Of a stretch of DNA of 60,767 bases, positions 1-9,198 are shown piece after piece; the stretch's first letter is position 1, and the number at the start of each line of letters is the position of its first letter. The DNA comes from Clostridia bacterium (lineage in GTDB: Bacteria; Bacillota; Clostridia; Oscillospirales; Acutalibacteraceae), in contig JAFYSP010000009.1 in NCBI GenBank assembly GCA_017559305.1, positions 1-60,767 on the forward strand. Reading direction: 5' to 3'. Position numbers and translations under genes: made by a program. A model generated the notes under the pieces. That model made no database searches, was not told the origin of the DNA, and saw nothing but the letters and a program-made list of their open reading frames with translations.

Positions 1-132
1 CTCAGTCCAACATGCTTTTGCGTGTTGTCCTCGTAAATTACTTGAGTTTTTACTCAAAAATAATTTTCGGGTCCTTTTTCGTTGTTTAATTTTCAAGGTC
101 CATCTGCACCCCGCTTTTTAGGGCGCTCGATT
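1..132 (-). other. Leader of an rRNA operon (genes off the left edge)
   Basis: Read on the minus strand, this stretch contains GGACCTTGAAAATTAAACAA, the boxA-like leader sequence found just before 16S genes in Bacillota. It lies downstream of a consensus promoter and runs off the window edge. The 16S gene itself is not in the window. A tRNA or other stable-RNA operon is the alternative. Confidence 0.6.
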
Positions 133-161
133 ATATTACCACAACCCCGTAGCAATGTCAA
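133..161 (-). promoter_or_regulatory. Strong sigma-A promoter, rRNA type
   Basis: On the minus strand a perfect -35 TTGACA (156-161) and -10 TAATAT (133-138) are separated by exactly 17 bases. A GC-rich discriminator follows, as in stable-RNA promoters. The upstream flank (162-190) is an A/T run suitable as an UP element. Confidence 0.8.
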
Positions 162-278
162 CACTTTTTTTAATTTTTTTAAAACTTTTTTTATTTTCCA
201 CAAAATGCCAAAAACTGAGTGTTTTTGTTGAAGTTTTTTGGAAATAATGTGTATATAGCACAAACAAAGGAGACAAAT

Positions 279-938
279 ATGAAGAAAAGGATTTTAGGTG
301 TCGTCGGCGCTATTATTATAATATGTATAATAAGCGGTGCGATTTTGAGTGTTTCTGCCCTTTCAAAGATAGGCTCACGTGGCAGTGAAGTGAGGAACAT
401 TCAGACACGTCTTAAGAATTGGGGATATTACAGCGGCGCGGTAGACGGCATTTACGGAACAAAAACAAGAGATGCAGTAAAAGCATTTCAGAAAAAGAAT
501 GGGCTGAAAGCGGACGGCATTGCAGGACCTGCCACTTTGCAAAAGATAGGTTTACCCTCCACCAACACGGGCGCATCGGGTTACGCATCTTCCGACTATT
601 ATCTTTTGGCAAGACTAATTTCAGCCGAAGCAAGAGGAGAGCCATACACGGGACAAGTGGCGGTAGGCGCTGTTGTTATGAACCGCACCGAGCACCCCTC
701 ATTTCCCGACACGGTTGCAGGGGTGATTTACCAGAAGGGCGCATTTTCATGTCTTGACGACGGTCAATTTGACAAACCGGTTGCCGATTCAGCGTATTCG
801 GCGGCAAGAGATGCACTCAACGGATACGATCCAAGCGGCGGCGCAATTTATTATTTCAACCCATCAACCGCAACGAGTTCCTGGATATGGTCACGGCCGC
901 TGATCAAGACGATAGGCAAACACAGGTTTTGCAGATAA
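279..938 (+). CDS. sleB: Spore cortex-lytic enzyme SleB-like cell wall hydrolase
   Basis: Secreted peptidoglycan hydrolase, probably a lytic transglycosylase that degrades spore cortex during germination. The 219-residue product has an N-terminal membrane or signal segment (about 5-28), a PG_binding_1 domain (about 31-90; GAVDGIYGTKTRDAVKAFQ) and a Hydrolase_2/SleB domain (about 105-219) with the SAEARGE motif at 115-121 carrying the likely catalytic Glu. The ATG at 279 is chosen because AAAGGAGAC lies just upstream; an in-frame start at 219 has no ribosome site. It is monocistronic with its own terminator. No ypeB partner is adjacent, unlike in Bacillus. A vegetative SleB-like hydrolase cannot be excluded. 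Confidence 0.85.
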   Translation: MKKRILGVVGAIIIICIISGAILSVSALSKIGSRGSEVRNIQTRLKNWGYYSGAVDGIYGTKTRDAVKAFQKKNGLKADGIAGPATLQKIGLPSTNTGASGYASSDYYLLARLISAEARGEPYTGQVAVGAVVMNRTEHPSFPDTVAGVIYQKGAFSCLDDGQFDKPVADSAYSAARDALNGYDPSGGAIYYFNPSTATSSWIWSRPLIKTIGKHRFCR

Positions 939-940
939 AA

Positions 941-965
941 AAGCACCCGTGAGGGTGCTTTTTTT
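941..965 (+). terminator. Rho-independent terminator of sleB
   Basis: Stem AAGCACCC / GGGTGCTT with loop GTGA is followed directly by seven T residues. Confidence 0.85.
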
Positions 966-1012
966 AAGTAAGAGGTAAGAAGTAATAGTGAAGAAGTAAG
1001 GTGTGCCTGCGG
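965..1012. repeat. Degenerate AAGTAAGAGG/GAAGTAAT repeat tract
   Basis: The tract reads as imperfect repeats such as AAGTAAGAGGTAAGAAGTAAT. The same vocabulary reappears at 21903-21993, so this is a dispersed intergenic repeat family in this genome. No coding potential is seen. Confidence 0.55.
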
Positions 1013-1020
1013 CACGAATT

Positions 1021-1527
1021 TTAAAGTCTTATTTCGAAGCCGTATTCGTCGAGGGTGAGGGCTTCGCCCATTGAGATATGGAAGGTGCCTTTAGCCACGG
1101 AAAATCCCATCTTCTTATAAAGCTCGACGGCGGGAGTGTTGGATTTTACCACAAACAGTCTTAAATACTCGGCACCGAGTTCTTTTGAAATTTCGATTGC
1201 CTCTTTTACAACCTTTTCGCCAATGCCTTTTCTCAAATATTCAACGTTGGTTGCAAATCTATAAAGGTAGAGCGGTTTTGCGGTGTTATCCTGCCATTCG
1301 ACTGCGTCTTCCCCATCGCTCCACTCACAAAGAGCAAATACCGAGAGCAAGGTATCATTATCGAAAACAAGGTAAAGGCGCTTTTTTTCGATATCCTCGG
1401 GAAAGGCGCAAAAGGGGTAAACATCATCCCAAATTACGTTGCCCTTGCTTTTCATATCGGCTATGACCTTACCGAAAAAGCTTTTGATTTTTGGAAGGTC
1501 ACCCTCTGTTGCCAATCTAAAGTTCAT
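1021..1527 (-). CDS. GNAT family N-acetyltransferase
   Basis: Acetyl-CoA dependent N-acetyltransferase of unknown substrate, 168 residues, the usual size for one GNAT domain. The acetyl-CoA loop is visible as YLRKGIGEKV (R-x-G-x-G pattern), followed by the typical C-terminal strand-helix VKSNTPAVELYKKMGF. It is the last gene of the leftward operon and starts 3 bases after the flavoprotein stop codon, so it is probably translationally coupled. Substrate cannot be read from sequence; small-molecule detoxification or protein acetylation are equally possible. Confidence 0.8.
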   Translation of the reverse strand: MNFRLATEGDLPKIKSFFGKVIADMKSKGNVIWDDVYPFCAFPEDIEKKRLYLVFDNDTLLSVFALCEWSDGEDAVEWQDNTAKPLYLYRFATNVEYLRKGIGEKVVKEAIEISKELGAEYLRLFVVKSNTPAVELYKKMGFSVAKGTFHISMGEALTLDEYGFEIRL

Positions 1528-1530
1528 GAA

Positions 1531-3114
1531 TTAAACCTCTTTATATTTTTCGATTATGATTTCAGCTACACGAAGTCCGTCAACTGCCGCCGACATAATG
1601 CCGCCCGCATAACCTGCACCCTCTCCGCAAGGGTAAAGTCCCGGATAAACACTTTGGAATTTATCGTTTCGAATTATTCTTACGGGTGATGATGATCGGG
1701 TTTCGGGACCTGTTAAAACTGCTTCAGGGTCATCAAAGCCCTTAATCATTTTGCCGAATTTTGCAATTCCCTGTCTCATCGAAATTATTACGTCGTGAGG
1801 CAGAATTTTTGCAAGGTCATCATAGTGGGTATCGGGTGACACGGTGGGGATTAATGTTTCAGAGCGGTTACCCGACCTGCCGTTCATAAAGTCACCAACC
1901 GTCTGTGACACGGTTTTATAGGAATTTGTAAGTTCAAAAGCCGCTTGTTCGATTTTCCTTTGGAAATACATACCTGCGAGCACACCCTCGCCGAAATCCC
2001 TTTCATCAACGCCGACAAGCAAAGCCGAGTTTGCGTTTTTGCCGTTTCGGGCGTTATAACTCATACCGTTTGTGACGACGGCGCCCTTTTCACTCGAAGC
2101 GTTAACGACATAACCGCCCGGACACATACAAAATGTATATACTCCCCTACCGTTTTCGAGGTGGCAGGAAAGTTTATAATCGGCGGCTCCGAGTTCTGAC
2201 ACGTTTTTAACACCGTATTGGGAAAGATTAATTATCTCCTGGCTATGCTCAATTCGGGCACCTATTGCGAACGGTTTTGAGGTCATCGGCACGTCTGCCG
2301 AATGCAAATACTCAAAGGTATCTCTTGCTGAATGACCGATTGCGAGTATCAAATCGGTGCAAGGCAAGGTATACACGCCATCATCGGAAGATACTGTGAT
2401 TTCAGTTACCTTTCCATCAAAGAAGGTTATGTTTTCTAGTTTGTTATTAAAGCGCACCTCTCCGCCGAGTTTTATTATCTCGCGGCGGATGTTTTTGATG
2501 ACACCGACCAGAACGTCAGTACCTATATGCGCTTTTGATTCATATAAAATATTATCATTTGCGCCGAAGCGGACAAATTCGCCAAGTACCGCGCGGCATC
2601 GGGGATCCTTGATACCGGTAGTGAGTTTGCCATCAGAAAATGTGCCTGCACCGCCCTCGCCGAACTGAATATTGGAATTTAAGTTCAAGTTGCCGCTTCG
2701 CTTGAAATTCTCGACATCGGAAATTCGTGTGTCGGCATCGGCGCCTCTTTCTAAAACGACAGGGTTAAGTCCCGCACGAGCGAGACTGAGCGCCGCAAAC
2801 ATACCTGCAGGTCCAAAGCCGACCACGACGGGTCGCAAATCGCTTTTTGCGGCAGGAACTGAATATTCAATTTCTTTATATTCCTCGGGGGCGTATTTTT
2901 TGAATGTTTTAAGGAATTTGCCCTTATCTTTAGGAGTTGCCACAACCGAGCAACAAAATTTTAAGAGCGGTTTTTTTCTCGCATCTACCGAGCGCTTGAA
3001 AAGGTATGCACTTTCAACAACACCCGAAGCGCCTACAAGGTCTTCGAGTGTTTTTGCTATATCAGAAAAATCGGCATCCAAAGGTAAAAATATATTTTTG
3101 AGCAGATATTTCAT
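1531..3114 (-). CDS. FAD-dependent dehydrogenase (COG2509-type flavoprotein)
   Basis: A 527-residue flavoprotein. After an N-terminal domain of about 95 residues comes a Rossmann dinucleotide fold (VVVGFGPAGMFAALSLA, then a Glu-ending strand LVLER-like), as in FAD-dependent dehydrogenases of COG2509. A C-terminal FAD segment PGLYPCGEGAGYAGGIMSA is also present. Reaction and substrate are unknown for the family. The start codon lies one base after the stop of the upstream flavoprotein, so the two are coupled. Both belong to the operon that begins with the alpha/beta hydrolase at 9064. The family call is firm; the function is not. Confidence 0.8.
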   Translation of the reverse strand: MKYLLKNIFLPLDADFSDIAKTLEDLVGASGVVESAYLFKRSVDARKKPLLKFCCSVVATPKDKGKFLKTFKKYAPEEYKEIEYSVPAAKSDLRPVVVGFGPAGMFAALSLARAGLNPVVLERGADADTRISDVENFKRSGNLNLNSNIQFGEGGAGTFSDGKLTTGIKDPRCRAVLGEFVRFGANDNILYESKAHIGTDVLVGVIKNIRREIIKLGGEVRFNNKLENITFFDGKVTEITVSSDDGVYTLPCTDLILAIGHSARDTFEYLHSADVPMTSKPFAIGARIEHSQEIINLSQYGVKNVSELGAADYKLSCHLENGRGVYTFCMCPGGYVVNASSEKGAVVTNGMSYNARNGKNANSALLVGVDERDFGEGVLAGMYFQRKIEQAAFELTNSYKTVSQTVGDFMNGRSGNRSETLIPTVSPDTHYDDLAKILPHDVIISMRQGIAKFGKMIKGFDDPEAVLTGPETRSSSPVRIIRNDKFQSVYPGLYPCGEGAGYAGGIMSAAVDGLRVAEIIIEKYKEV

Positions 3115-3115
3115 A

Positions 3116-4336
3116 CTATTTACCCACCCTTTTTGCCGCCGCTATTCCTGCCGCTTTGCCCGAAGCCCAAGCAAAACAGAGATTAAAGCCGCCGCAGTCA
3201 CCGTCTACGTTAAGCACTTCTCCCGTAGCGAAAAGGCCGTCGTGAAGTTTCGACATCATAGTATCGGCGCAAAAGTCTTTAGTATCAACTCCGCCCGCAG
3301 TTACCTGTGCGTTTTTCATACCGTTTGTGCCCGTGATATTAAAGGGCAGATTATGGACAAGAGATGCAAGTGATTTGATTTTTTCATCACTTATATCTCC
3401 GATTTTGGAAGATGGGGCAATTTTTGCCAATTTCACAAGTTCAATGCCTATCTTTTTATGAACGAGCCCTGCAAAAAGTTCGTCAGCCGTGCGGTTGCCA
3501 AAGGCGGCGCGCTTGAATGACAGGAACTTACAGGTTTTTTCCTCGTTTGAATCGGGTAAAAGGTCGGCAAAAACCGAAAATTTCTCCCCCTCTTTATAAT
3601 GACTTGAAAGGGACAGCACGGCAGGACCCGAAATACCGTAATCTGTGAAAAGAAAGTCTGATGGGTCTGCTGAATATGTATTTTTACCCGAACGTGCCGT
3701 GAGTTTTGCAAAAAGTTTTACGCCCTTGAGCGAACGGATAAAGGGTTCGTTTGATTTAAGTTGAACGATTGCAGGACGAAGGGAAGTAACCTTATGGCCA
3801 AAGGATTTAAGGACATTATATCCGTCCTCACTGCCGAGGTTTCCTCCTGCTATGCCGCCTGCAGCTACTATAACGTTTTTAGCGGTAACACAACCGCCTT
3901 CATATTTTACCGAAAAGCCGTTTTCTTTTTTGGAAACCGACTCGACCCTACAAGAAGTCTTGATTTCAACACCGAGTTCAGCGGCGCGAAAACGCAAAGC
4001 ATCAACAACGCTTGACGCCTGATAAGACATGGGATACGCCTTACCTGAATTTTCAAAGTTCAGCATAATGCCACATTCTTCGAAAAATCTTTGTTGCTCG
4101 GCGGGTGGAAAATTATCTATTACCTTTTTTGCGAAGGTAGGGTCACCGTGATAGCGTGAAATATCGGGGGTTGCATTCGTAATATTGCACTGTCCGTTAC
4201 CCGACGTTGCAATCTTTTTGCCTACCCTGTCTGCCCTGTCGAAAAGTACGACATCGATATTTCTATTCTCTTTTTTAGCAAAGATTGAGGCGGCAAGACC
4301 GGATGCGCCTGCTCCGATAATTGCGATATCGTACAT
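3116..4336 (-). CDS. HI0933/BaiN-like NAD(P)/FAD-dependent oxidoreductase
   Basis: A 406-residue flavoprotein of the HI0933 (YhiN/BaiN) family. The N-terminal FAD-binding motif IAIIGAGASGLAASIFA is followed by the family signature DRVGKKIATSGNGQCNITN. The C-terminus carries GEVLNVDGDCGGFNLCFAWASG, which closes over FAD. Members are often annotated as aminoacetone oxidase-like, and one is linked to bile-acid reduction; neither role can be assigned here. A good ribosome site (GGAG) precedes the ATG. It lies between a CDF transporter and a second flavoprotein in the same operon. Confidence 0.85.
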   Translation of the reverse strand: MYDIAIIGAGASGLAASIFAKKENRNIDVVLFDRADRVGKKIATSGNGQCNITNATPDISRYHGDPTFAKKVIDNFPPAEQQRFFEECGIMLNFENSGKAYPMSYQASSVVDALRFRAAELGVEIKTSCRVESVSKKENGFSVKYEGGCVTAKNVIVAAGGIAGGNLGSEDGYNVLKSFGHKVTSLRPAIVQLKSNEPFIRSLKGVKLFAKLTARSGKNTYSADPSDFLFTDYGISGPAVLSLSSHYKEGEKFSVFADLLPDSNEEKTCKFLSFKRAAFGNRTADELFAGLVHKKIGIELVKLAKIAPSSKIGDISDEKIKSLASLVHNLPFNITGTNGMKNAQVTAGGVDTKDFCADTMMSKLHDGLFATGEVLNVDGDCGGFNLCFAWASGKAAGIAAAKRVGK

Positions 4337-4351
4337 AATAATTCTCCTGTC

Positions 4352-5515
4352 TTAAAATTCTCTGTCAACCGTTATTACAGTGCAAAAGCCCTTATCGTAT
4401 CTATCGGCTTTTGACTGAATTAAGGTTTTGAGTTCTGCTTCCTGAATTTTATGGTCGTGAGGCAACACTACGTCGAAAATAACGTTGGTGCGCTTATTTC
4501 CCATAACGATTCTGAAATCATGCAGTTTTAACTCTTCATCAATTTCTTTAAGTATATTTTTGAAAATTTCCTTTGCCTCATCAACAAACGGATCGCCTAC
4601 GGCTACGGGGTCCATATGTACTACCGCCTCGATACCGAGTTCTTCCTTGATGCGCTTTTCAACGTCGTCAATTTCCTCATGACAGGCAAGGATATCTACG
4701 TCCTGCGGCACCTCGACGTGAAGTGAGCAATAAACTCTACCCGGTCCGTAGTTATGAATTATAAAATCGTGAGTGCCGAGGTAGTAAGGCATCTCGCTGA
4801 CTATTTTTTCAATCTGCTCAACGTCCTTTTTATCGGCAGGTTGTCCTAAAAGCGGGTCGAGGGTATCTTTTACCGATTTGACACCCGAATAAACTATAAA
4901 CACAGCAACCGCAAGTCCGACATAGGCATCAACGTTGATATTTGCGAAACGAAGAAGAAGTGTCGCCACAAGAACGGCAGAGGTTGAAATGCAATCGTTG
5001 AAGGAATCCTGTGCCGTGGCCACAAGAGAATCGGAACTTATCTTTTTACCGAGTGTACGGTTGAAAATGCCCATCCAGAGTTTAATGGCAATTGACACAA
5101 CGAGTATCGCTATCGTTATCCAACTGACGTTTGGAAGTTCGGGTGTGAAAATCTTTTCGAGTGAGCCCTTGAAAAGTTCAAAACCGACCATAATGATAAG
5201 CGCAGAAACGACGAAAGCAGAAACGTATTCCATTCTGCCATGACCGAACGGGTGATCTTTATCAGCGGGTTTTGCGGCAAGTTTGAAGCCTAAAAGCGTG
5301 ATAAGAGATGAGCCGAGGTCGGTCAGGTTGTTAAAAGCGTCGGCAATGATTGAGAATGCGCCCGATGCAAGACCGATTGTGATTTTTATTACGAAAAGCA
5401 CAAGGTTGCAACACATTCCCGTAATTGCGCCGAGGTTACCGTAACTCGTGCGGACCTTGATATCTGTTACATTCTCGCTGTTTTTTACAAAAAGTTTAAT
5501 GAGCAAAGACGTCAT
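4352..5515 (-). CDS. Cation diffusion facilitator family transporter
   Basis: Divalent metal/proton antiporter in the cytoplasmic membrane, 387 residues. About six transmembrane helices occupy residues 1-215, with the metal-binding Asp/Asn positions in ADAFNNLTD (helix 2) and AQDSFND (helix 5) and the HPFGHGRMEY loop between helices. The cytoplasmic part is longer than usual: a ferredoxin-like domain (about 225-300) is followed by a second similar unit (about 305-387), as in Clostridia with extended CDF tails. Its ATG overlaps the ddl stop codon (TAATG), so it is coupled to ddl. The metal (Zn, Mn, Fe or Co) is not predictable. Confidence 0.85.
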   Translation of the reverse strand: MTSLLIKLFVKNSENVTDIKVRTSYGNLGAITGMCCNLVLFVIKITIGLASGAFSIIADAFNNLTDLGSSLITLLGFKLAAKPADKDHPFGHGRMEYVSAFVVSALIIMVGFELFKGSLEKIFTPELPNVSWITIAILVVSIAIKLWMGIFNRTLGKKISSDSLVATAQDSFNDCISTSAVLVATLLLRFANINVDAYVGLAVAVFIVYSGVKSVKDTLDPLLGQPADKKDVEQIEKIVSEMPYYLGTHDFIIHNYGPGRVYCSLHVEVPQDVDILACHEEIDDVEKRIKEELGIEAVVHMDPVAVGDPFVDEAKEIFKNILKEIDEELKLHDFRIVMGNKRTNVIFDVVLPHDHKIQEAELKTLIQSKADRYDKGFCTVITVDREF

Positions 5516-6711
5516 TAGTTTTTAGCTCCCTTTGATCCTTTGAATCCGAAGGATTTTTCGGAAAGGATATTGGTATTTATTGTGAACATTGTGTTTTCTC
5601 TTGTTCTCTGACGGGCAAACGCAAGGGATATAAGTTTATCAATAAGTGCGGGGTATTTAACGCCTGTTGCTTCCCACAGATAGAAAGAAAGTGAACCGGG
5701 GATTGTGTTTGCTTCGTTTACGTATACCTTATCGCCGTTTGCAGTATCCATAAGGAAATCTATGCGGCAGACACCGCTTGCGCCAAAGGCGGCAAACGCT
5801 TTTCCTGCGATTTCACGTATTTCGGCAGTCTTTTCGGGAGAAAGGTCGGCAGGAAGTTTTCTGCCTGTTGATGCCATACCCTTGCTTCCACCGTCTTTAG
5901 CACGGTTTTCACCACGGTATTTATCATCATAGGACAAAATCTTATCGTGCATTACGGGTTCTTCGAGAACCGAAGTTTCGTAATCGTCTGCAGTGCCGAC
6001 GACAGAGCAATTTATCTCACGCAGGTTTTCAACCGCCTTTTCAACAAGCACTCTTTCGGAAAAACTGCAAGCAAGATTTATTGAATCTATAAGTTCTCCC
6101 CTGTTCTCTGCCTTGGAAATACCAACCGACGAGCCGGTATTTACAGGTTTTACGATAAGGGGGTAACCGATTTTTTCGGCATCTGCAACAACCGTTTCTT
6201 CATCTGCCGAAAACTGTTTTCTTGTGAAGGTCAAGCAATCGAGCACGGGAAGTCCTGCGGCTTTTAACACCTGTTTGAAAACCGCCTTATCCATACCGAC
6301 GGCAGCAGAAAGCACGTCACAGCCAACGTAAGGAATTCCGAGCACTTCTAAATATCCTGCTACAGAGCCGTCCTCACAATTCGTTCCGTGAACGATAGGA
6401 AATGCAACGTCAACTCTGACGTCTTCATTCTTCTTGAACATTTTATTATCAAGATAACGGATAACCGCTGCGCCGTTCCACTTGATAAAGGTGACAGGGT
6501 GGCAAAGGGAAATGAGTTTTGCCATATCCTTAAAATTATTCATATCGAAAAGCGCTTCGCCTGTGTAGGCGGTACCGTCTTTAGCAAAATAGACGGGGAT
6601 TGGATTGTATTTTTCTCTGTCGATGCTGTGCATTGCCTGAACGGCAGAAATAACAGAGATTTCATGTTCAACCGAGGAACAACCGAATATTACCGCAACA
6701 TTTATCTTCAT
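5515..6711 (-). CDS. ddl: D-alanine--D-alanine ligase
   Basis: ATP-grasp enzyme that joins two D-Ala for peptidoglycan precursor synthesis in the cytosol. Visible landmarks are the N-terminal FGCSSVEHEISV, the VHGTNCEDGSVAGYLE substrate loop, the omega-loop ILSYDDKYR with Tyr, the SKGMAS loop and the metal-binding NEANTIPGS. Length is 398 residues, some 40 more than minimal Ddl because of a tail after the last conserved helix. The Tyr-containing omega loop argues for D-Ala-D-Ala rather than D-Ala-D-Lac specificity. It sits directly after murF, the enzyme that uses its product. Confidence 0.93.
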   Translation of the reverse strand: MKINVAVIFGCSSVEHEISVISAVQAMHSIDREKYNPIPVYFAKDGTAYTGEALFDMNNFKDMAKLISLCHPVTFIKWNGAAVIRYLDNKMFKKNEDVRVDVAFPIVHGTNCEDGSVAGYLEVLGIPYVGCDVLSAAVGMDKAVFKQVLKAAGLPVLDCLTFTRKQFSADEETVVADAEKIGYPLIVKPVNTGSSVGISKAENRGELIDSINLACSFSERVLVEKAVENLREINCSVVGTADDYETSVLEEPVMHDKILSYDDKYRGENRAKDGGSKGMASTGRKLPADLSPEKTAEIREIAGKAFAAFGASGVCRIDFLMDTANGDKVYVNEANTIPGSLSFYLWEATGVKYPALIDKLISLAFARQRTRENTMFTINTNILSEKSFGFKGSKGAKN

Positions 6712-6722
6712 AATTTTCTCCT

Positions 6723-8291
6723 TTATCCCGCATAATTATCGGGTAAATCATTTTCAAAAAGAACTACCGTATTGTTATCGCAAAGGGTCGCAAGCATTGC
6801 CGCCGCATCTTTGAAGCGGTCAACCACCGTTAATTTTTCCTCATCATATCCCTGCTCAAGCGCACCATCTTTTAGTGGCACCGACCTTTTTTTACCGACA
6901 AGGATTATCTTATCGCAGACCTTTGCCGCCGCAGCACCGAGTGCCTTATTATATTCGTATTCTTTATCACCGAGTTCAACAAGGCCGGGGGTTACTATGA
7001 TTTTGGTCATACCCTCAAATTTAGAGAGCACCTCGACGGCAGACAAACAACCCGACGGATTTGAATTATACGCATCGTCAATCAAAAGTGAGCCGTTGAG
7101 ATAGTGTTTAAGTTCCAAGCGGTGCTCGGGGGCACGAAGAGTGCTTATTGCATAGGCAATATCCTTCGGGGATTCGCCGAGATCTAACGCTATCGCCGCA
7201 GCAGACGCGATATTCTGCGCATTATGTCTGCCGAGAAGGGATGTGGAAACGGTAAAACTTATATCCCCTTTTACTATATCGAAGGTAAGCCCTTTACTTG
7301 TATAGGTTATATTCTCTGCTCTGCAATCGGCATTTTCATTTTCACCGAAGGAAAAACAGTTTTGATATTCTTTTATTTTTGGGGACAAATATTCATTATC
7401 GGCATTGAGGTAAATTCTGCCGCCTTTTTTTGATACCCAATCGGCAAGCTCGAGTTTTGTGGAAAGTACGGTTTCGATATTTCCGAAGGTATCAAGGTGC
7501 TGAGGACCGACCGTTGTAACAAGAGCGGTATCGGGATTTGCTATTTTGCAGACCTCTTTGATGTCACCTTTTTTCTTTGCGCCCATTTCGGCTATAAAAA
7601 TCTCGGTTGGGGGCGTCAGTCTTTCCCTGACTGTTCGCACAACTCCCATCGGAGTATTAAAACTTTCGGGGGTTGCCACAACGTTGAATTTCTCAGAAAG
7701 AATTCTCGCAAGAATGAATTTCGAACTCGTTTTTCCGTAACTGCCCGTAACGCCTATGACTTTTAAGTTTTTATGGCTTTTGAGTATCTTTTTGGCGTCG
7801 TTTATATAATATTGGGCGCCTATTTTTTCAATCGGGATATTGATGCATCCTGATATCACAAGTGCAATCGGATTTGCAAAAGAAAGCACCAAGGACAAGT
7901 ATACAAAATATCTGCCGACAAATACCGCAAGAAGTATTACTCCTGCCGTCACTAATGAATAAGTTACGAACAGACGCTTGATTCTCGCAGTGAAAACGAG
8001 TTTTTTTATCGCCTTTTTATTATCGGCAAAAGCGGTTTTTATTCTGAAAAGAGAAAGCACCGCAACGGCTATCAGTATCCAATAAATATCAAACACTACC
8101 GCCAAAACCGATGCCGCAAATAAGAGTGCCGAGATTAAACTCCTTACCGATAAAGCGGTTTTGAGCCAACCGAAATAGCGAGAAAAATAATAACTGCTCT
8201 GCTGATACATCATTATATGACGGGCGGCGGCAAAAACACCGCAGACTGCTATTAAAGATAATGATATAAGCTCTAAAATTGTTATATTCAA
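6723..8291 (-). CDS. murF: MurF-like UDP-MurNAc-tripeptide--D-Ala-D-Ala ligase with membrane N-terminus
   Basis: Mur ligase that would add D-Ala-D-Ala to UDP-MurNAc-tripeptide. The ATP loop GVTGSYGKTSSK lies at about 180-191, followed by a central domain (NADNEYL, GRHNAQNI) and a C-terminal domain with DDAYNSNPSG. The first 150 residues replace the usual uridine-binding N-terminal domain with about four or five hydrophobic helices, so this ligase should be membrane-tethered. That arrangement recurs in Clostridia. The start is a TTG behind GGAGGATT. It lies between the hydrolase gene and ddl. An alternative is a specialised MurF-like ligase that is not the essential MurF, since the UDP-binding domain is absent. 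Confidence 0.8.
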   Translation of the reverse strand: MNITILELISLSLIAVCGVFAAARHIMMYQQSSYYFSRYFGWLKTALSVRSLISALLFAASVLAVVFDIYWILIAVAVLSLFRIKTAFADNKKAIKKLVFTARIKRLFVTYSLVTAGVILLAVFVGRYFVYLSLVLSFANPIALVISGCINIPIEKIGAQYYINDAKKILKSHKNLKVIGVTGSYGKTSSKFILARILSEKFNVVATPESFNTPMGVVRTVRERLTPPTEIFIAEMGAKKKGDIKEVCKIANPDTALVTTVGPQHLDTFGNIETVLSTKLELADWVSKKGGRIYLNADNEYLSPKIKEYQNCFSFGENENADCRAENITYTSKGLTFDIVKGDISFTVSTSLLGRHNAQNIASAAAIALDLGESPKDIAYAISTLRAPEHRLELKHYLNGSLLIDDAYNSNPSGCLSAVEVLSKFEGMTKIIVTPGLVELGDKEYEYNKALGAAAAKVCDKIILVGKKRSVPLKDGALEQGYDEEKLTVVDRFKDAAAMLATLCDNNTVVLFENDLPDNYAG

Positions 8292-8305
8292 AATCCAATC
8301 CTCCG

Positions 8306-9064
8306 TTAAGATAGAAAACTATCAAAAATCGCTATTGTTCTTGCGGGTTGCTCTGCAAACGAGAAATGACCCGCTCCCTCATAAACGCAAAGTCCCGTAT
8401 CCTTAACCTTTTGCTCGATTATATGAGCCATATACAAAGGAGTTGCCGTGTCTTTATCTCCCCAGATAAGAAAGGTAGGACAAGTGATGTTTGGCAAAAG
8501 GTCGGTCAGATCATCATTGACAAGGTTTACAAGCGTTCTTCTCATAACTTCGGGAGCATTCTTATAATCGGCAGAGCCGAAATGAGAACGAGCCTTTTCC
8601 AAAAGGTCTTTGGTGTAATTTCTTATCACAGGCAAAGAAAGAGTTTTTCTGATTGTCTTATAGGTTGCTACCCTGATTTCCTTTTTTATATCCTTTTTGG
8701 GCTTGATGCCTGCGGCATCGCAAAAGACAATCTTTTTAGCGTCTATCATCTTATCCCCGACGAGTTTCATAATAGTTCTGCCGCCGTGGGAATGACCGAC
8801 AAGAGATATATCCTTAAGGCCGAGTTTATTTACAAACTCAAGGACCAGATTTGCATAGTCGGTAGTGGTTAAGGGATTTTCGGGTAATCCGCTTTTGCCG
8901 CAACCGGGAAAATCAAGAGCCACGAAGCGGATTTTGTGCTTGAGCGCATTTATATAGGGGCGCCAGACGTCGAGCGACGAGCCCCAACCGTGCAACATAA
9001 GGACGGTATTGCCCTCGCCTTCATCGATATAATTTATGTCGATACCCATAATTTTTATATCCAT
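8306..9064 (-). CDS. Alpha/beta hydrolase
   Basis: A 252-residue alpha/beta-hydrolase fold protein. The oxyanion segment HGWGSSLDVW, nucleophile elbow GHSHGG (Ser92), acid strand WGDKDTATP and catalytic His in GAGHFSFAEQP are all present. No signal peptide is visible, so it is cytosolic. It is the first gene of the operon leading into murF and ddl, which suggests a cell-wall-related esterase or peptidase role, but the substrate is unknown. GGGAGG precedes the ATG. Confidence 0.85.
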   Translation of the reverse strand: MDIKIMGIDINYIDEGEGNTVLMLHGWGSSLDVWRPYINALKHKIRFVALDFPGCGKSGLPENPLTTTDYANLVLEFVNKLGLKDISLVGHSHGGRTIMKLVGDKMIDAKKIVFCDAAGIKPKKDIKKEIRVATYKTIRKTLSLPVIRNYTKDLLEKARSHFGSADYKNAPEVMRRTLVNLVNDDLTDLLPNITCPTFLIWGDKDTATPLYMAHIIEQKVKDTGLCVYEGAGHFSFAEQPARTIAIFDSFLS

Positions 9065-9166
9065 TTTTCCGCCTCCCTGGATTTAGGCATATTTTAACTA
9101 ATATATTATATCAAAAGTTATTGGAAAATAAAAGGGGATTTTTAAAATATTACTAATAAATAAAAA

Positions 9167-9195
9167 AATACCCTGTCATAATTTGGCAGGGTATT
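9167..9195 (-). terminator. Terminator after the AraC-type regulator
   Basis: Inverted repeat AAATACCCTG / CAGGGTATTT, followed on the minus strand by a long T run. Confidence 0.8.
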
Positions 9196-9198
9196 TGT

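Noticed and set aside
5515..9064. A vancomycin-type resistance cluster
   Set aside because: Ddl has the D-Ala-D-Ala type omega loop and there is no vanH, vanX or sensor pair; the genes look like ordinary wall synthesis.
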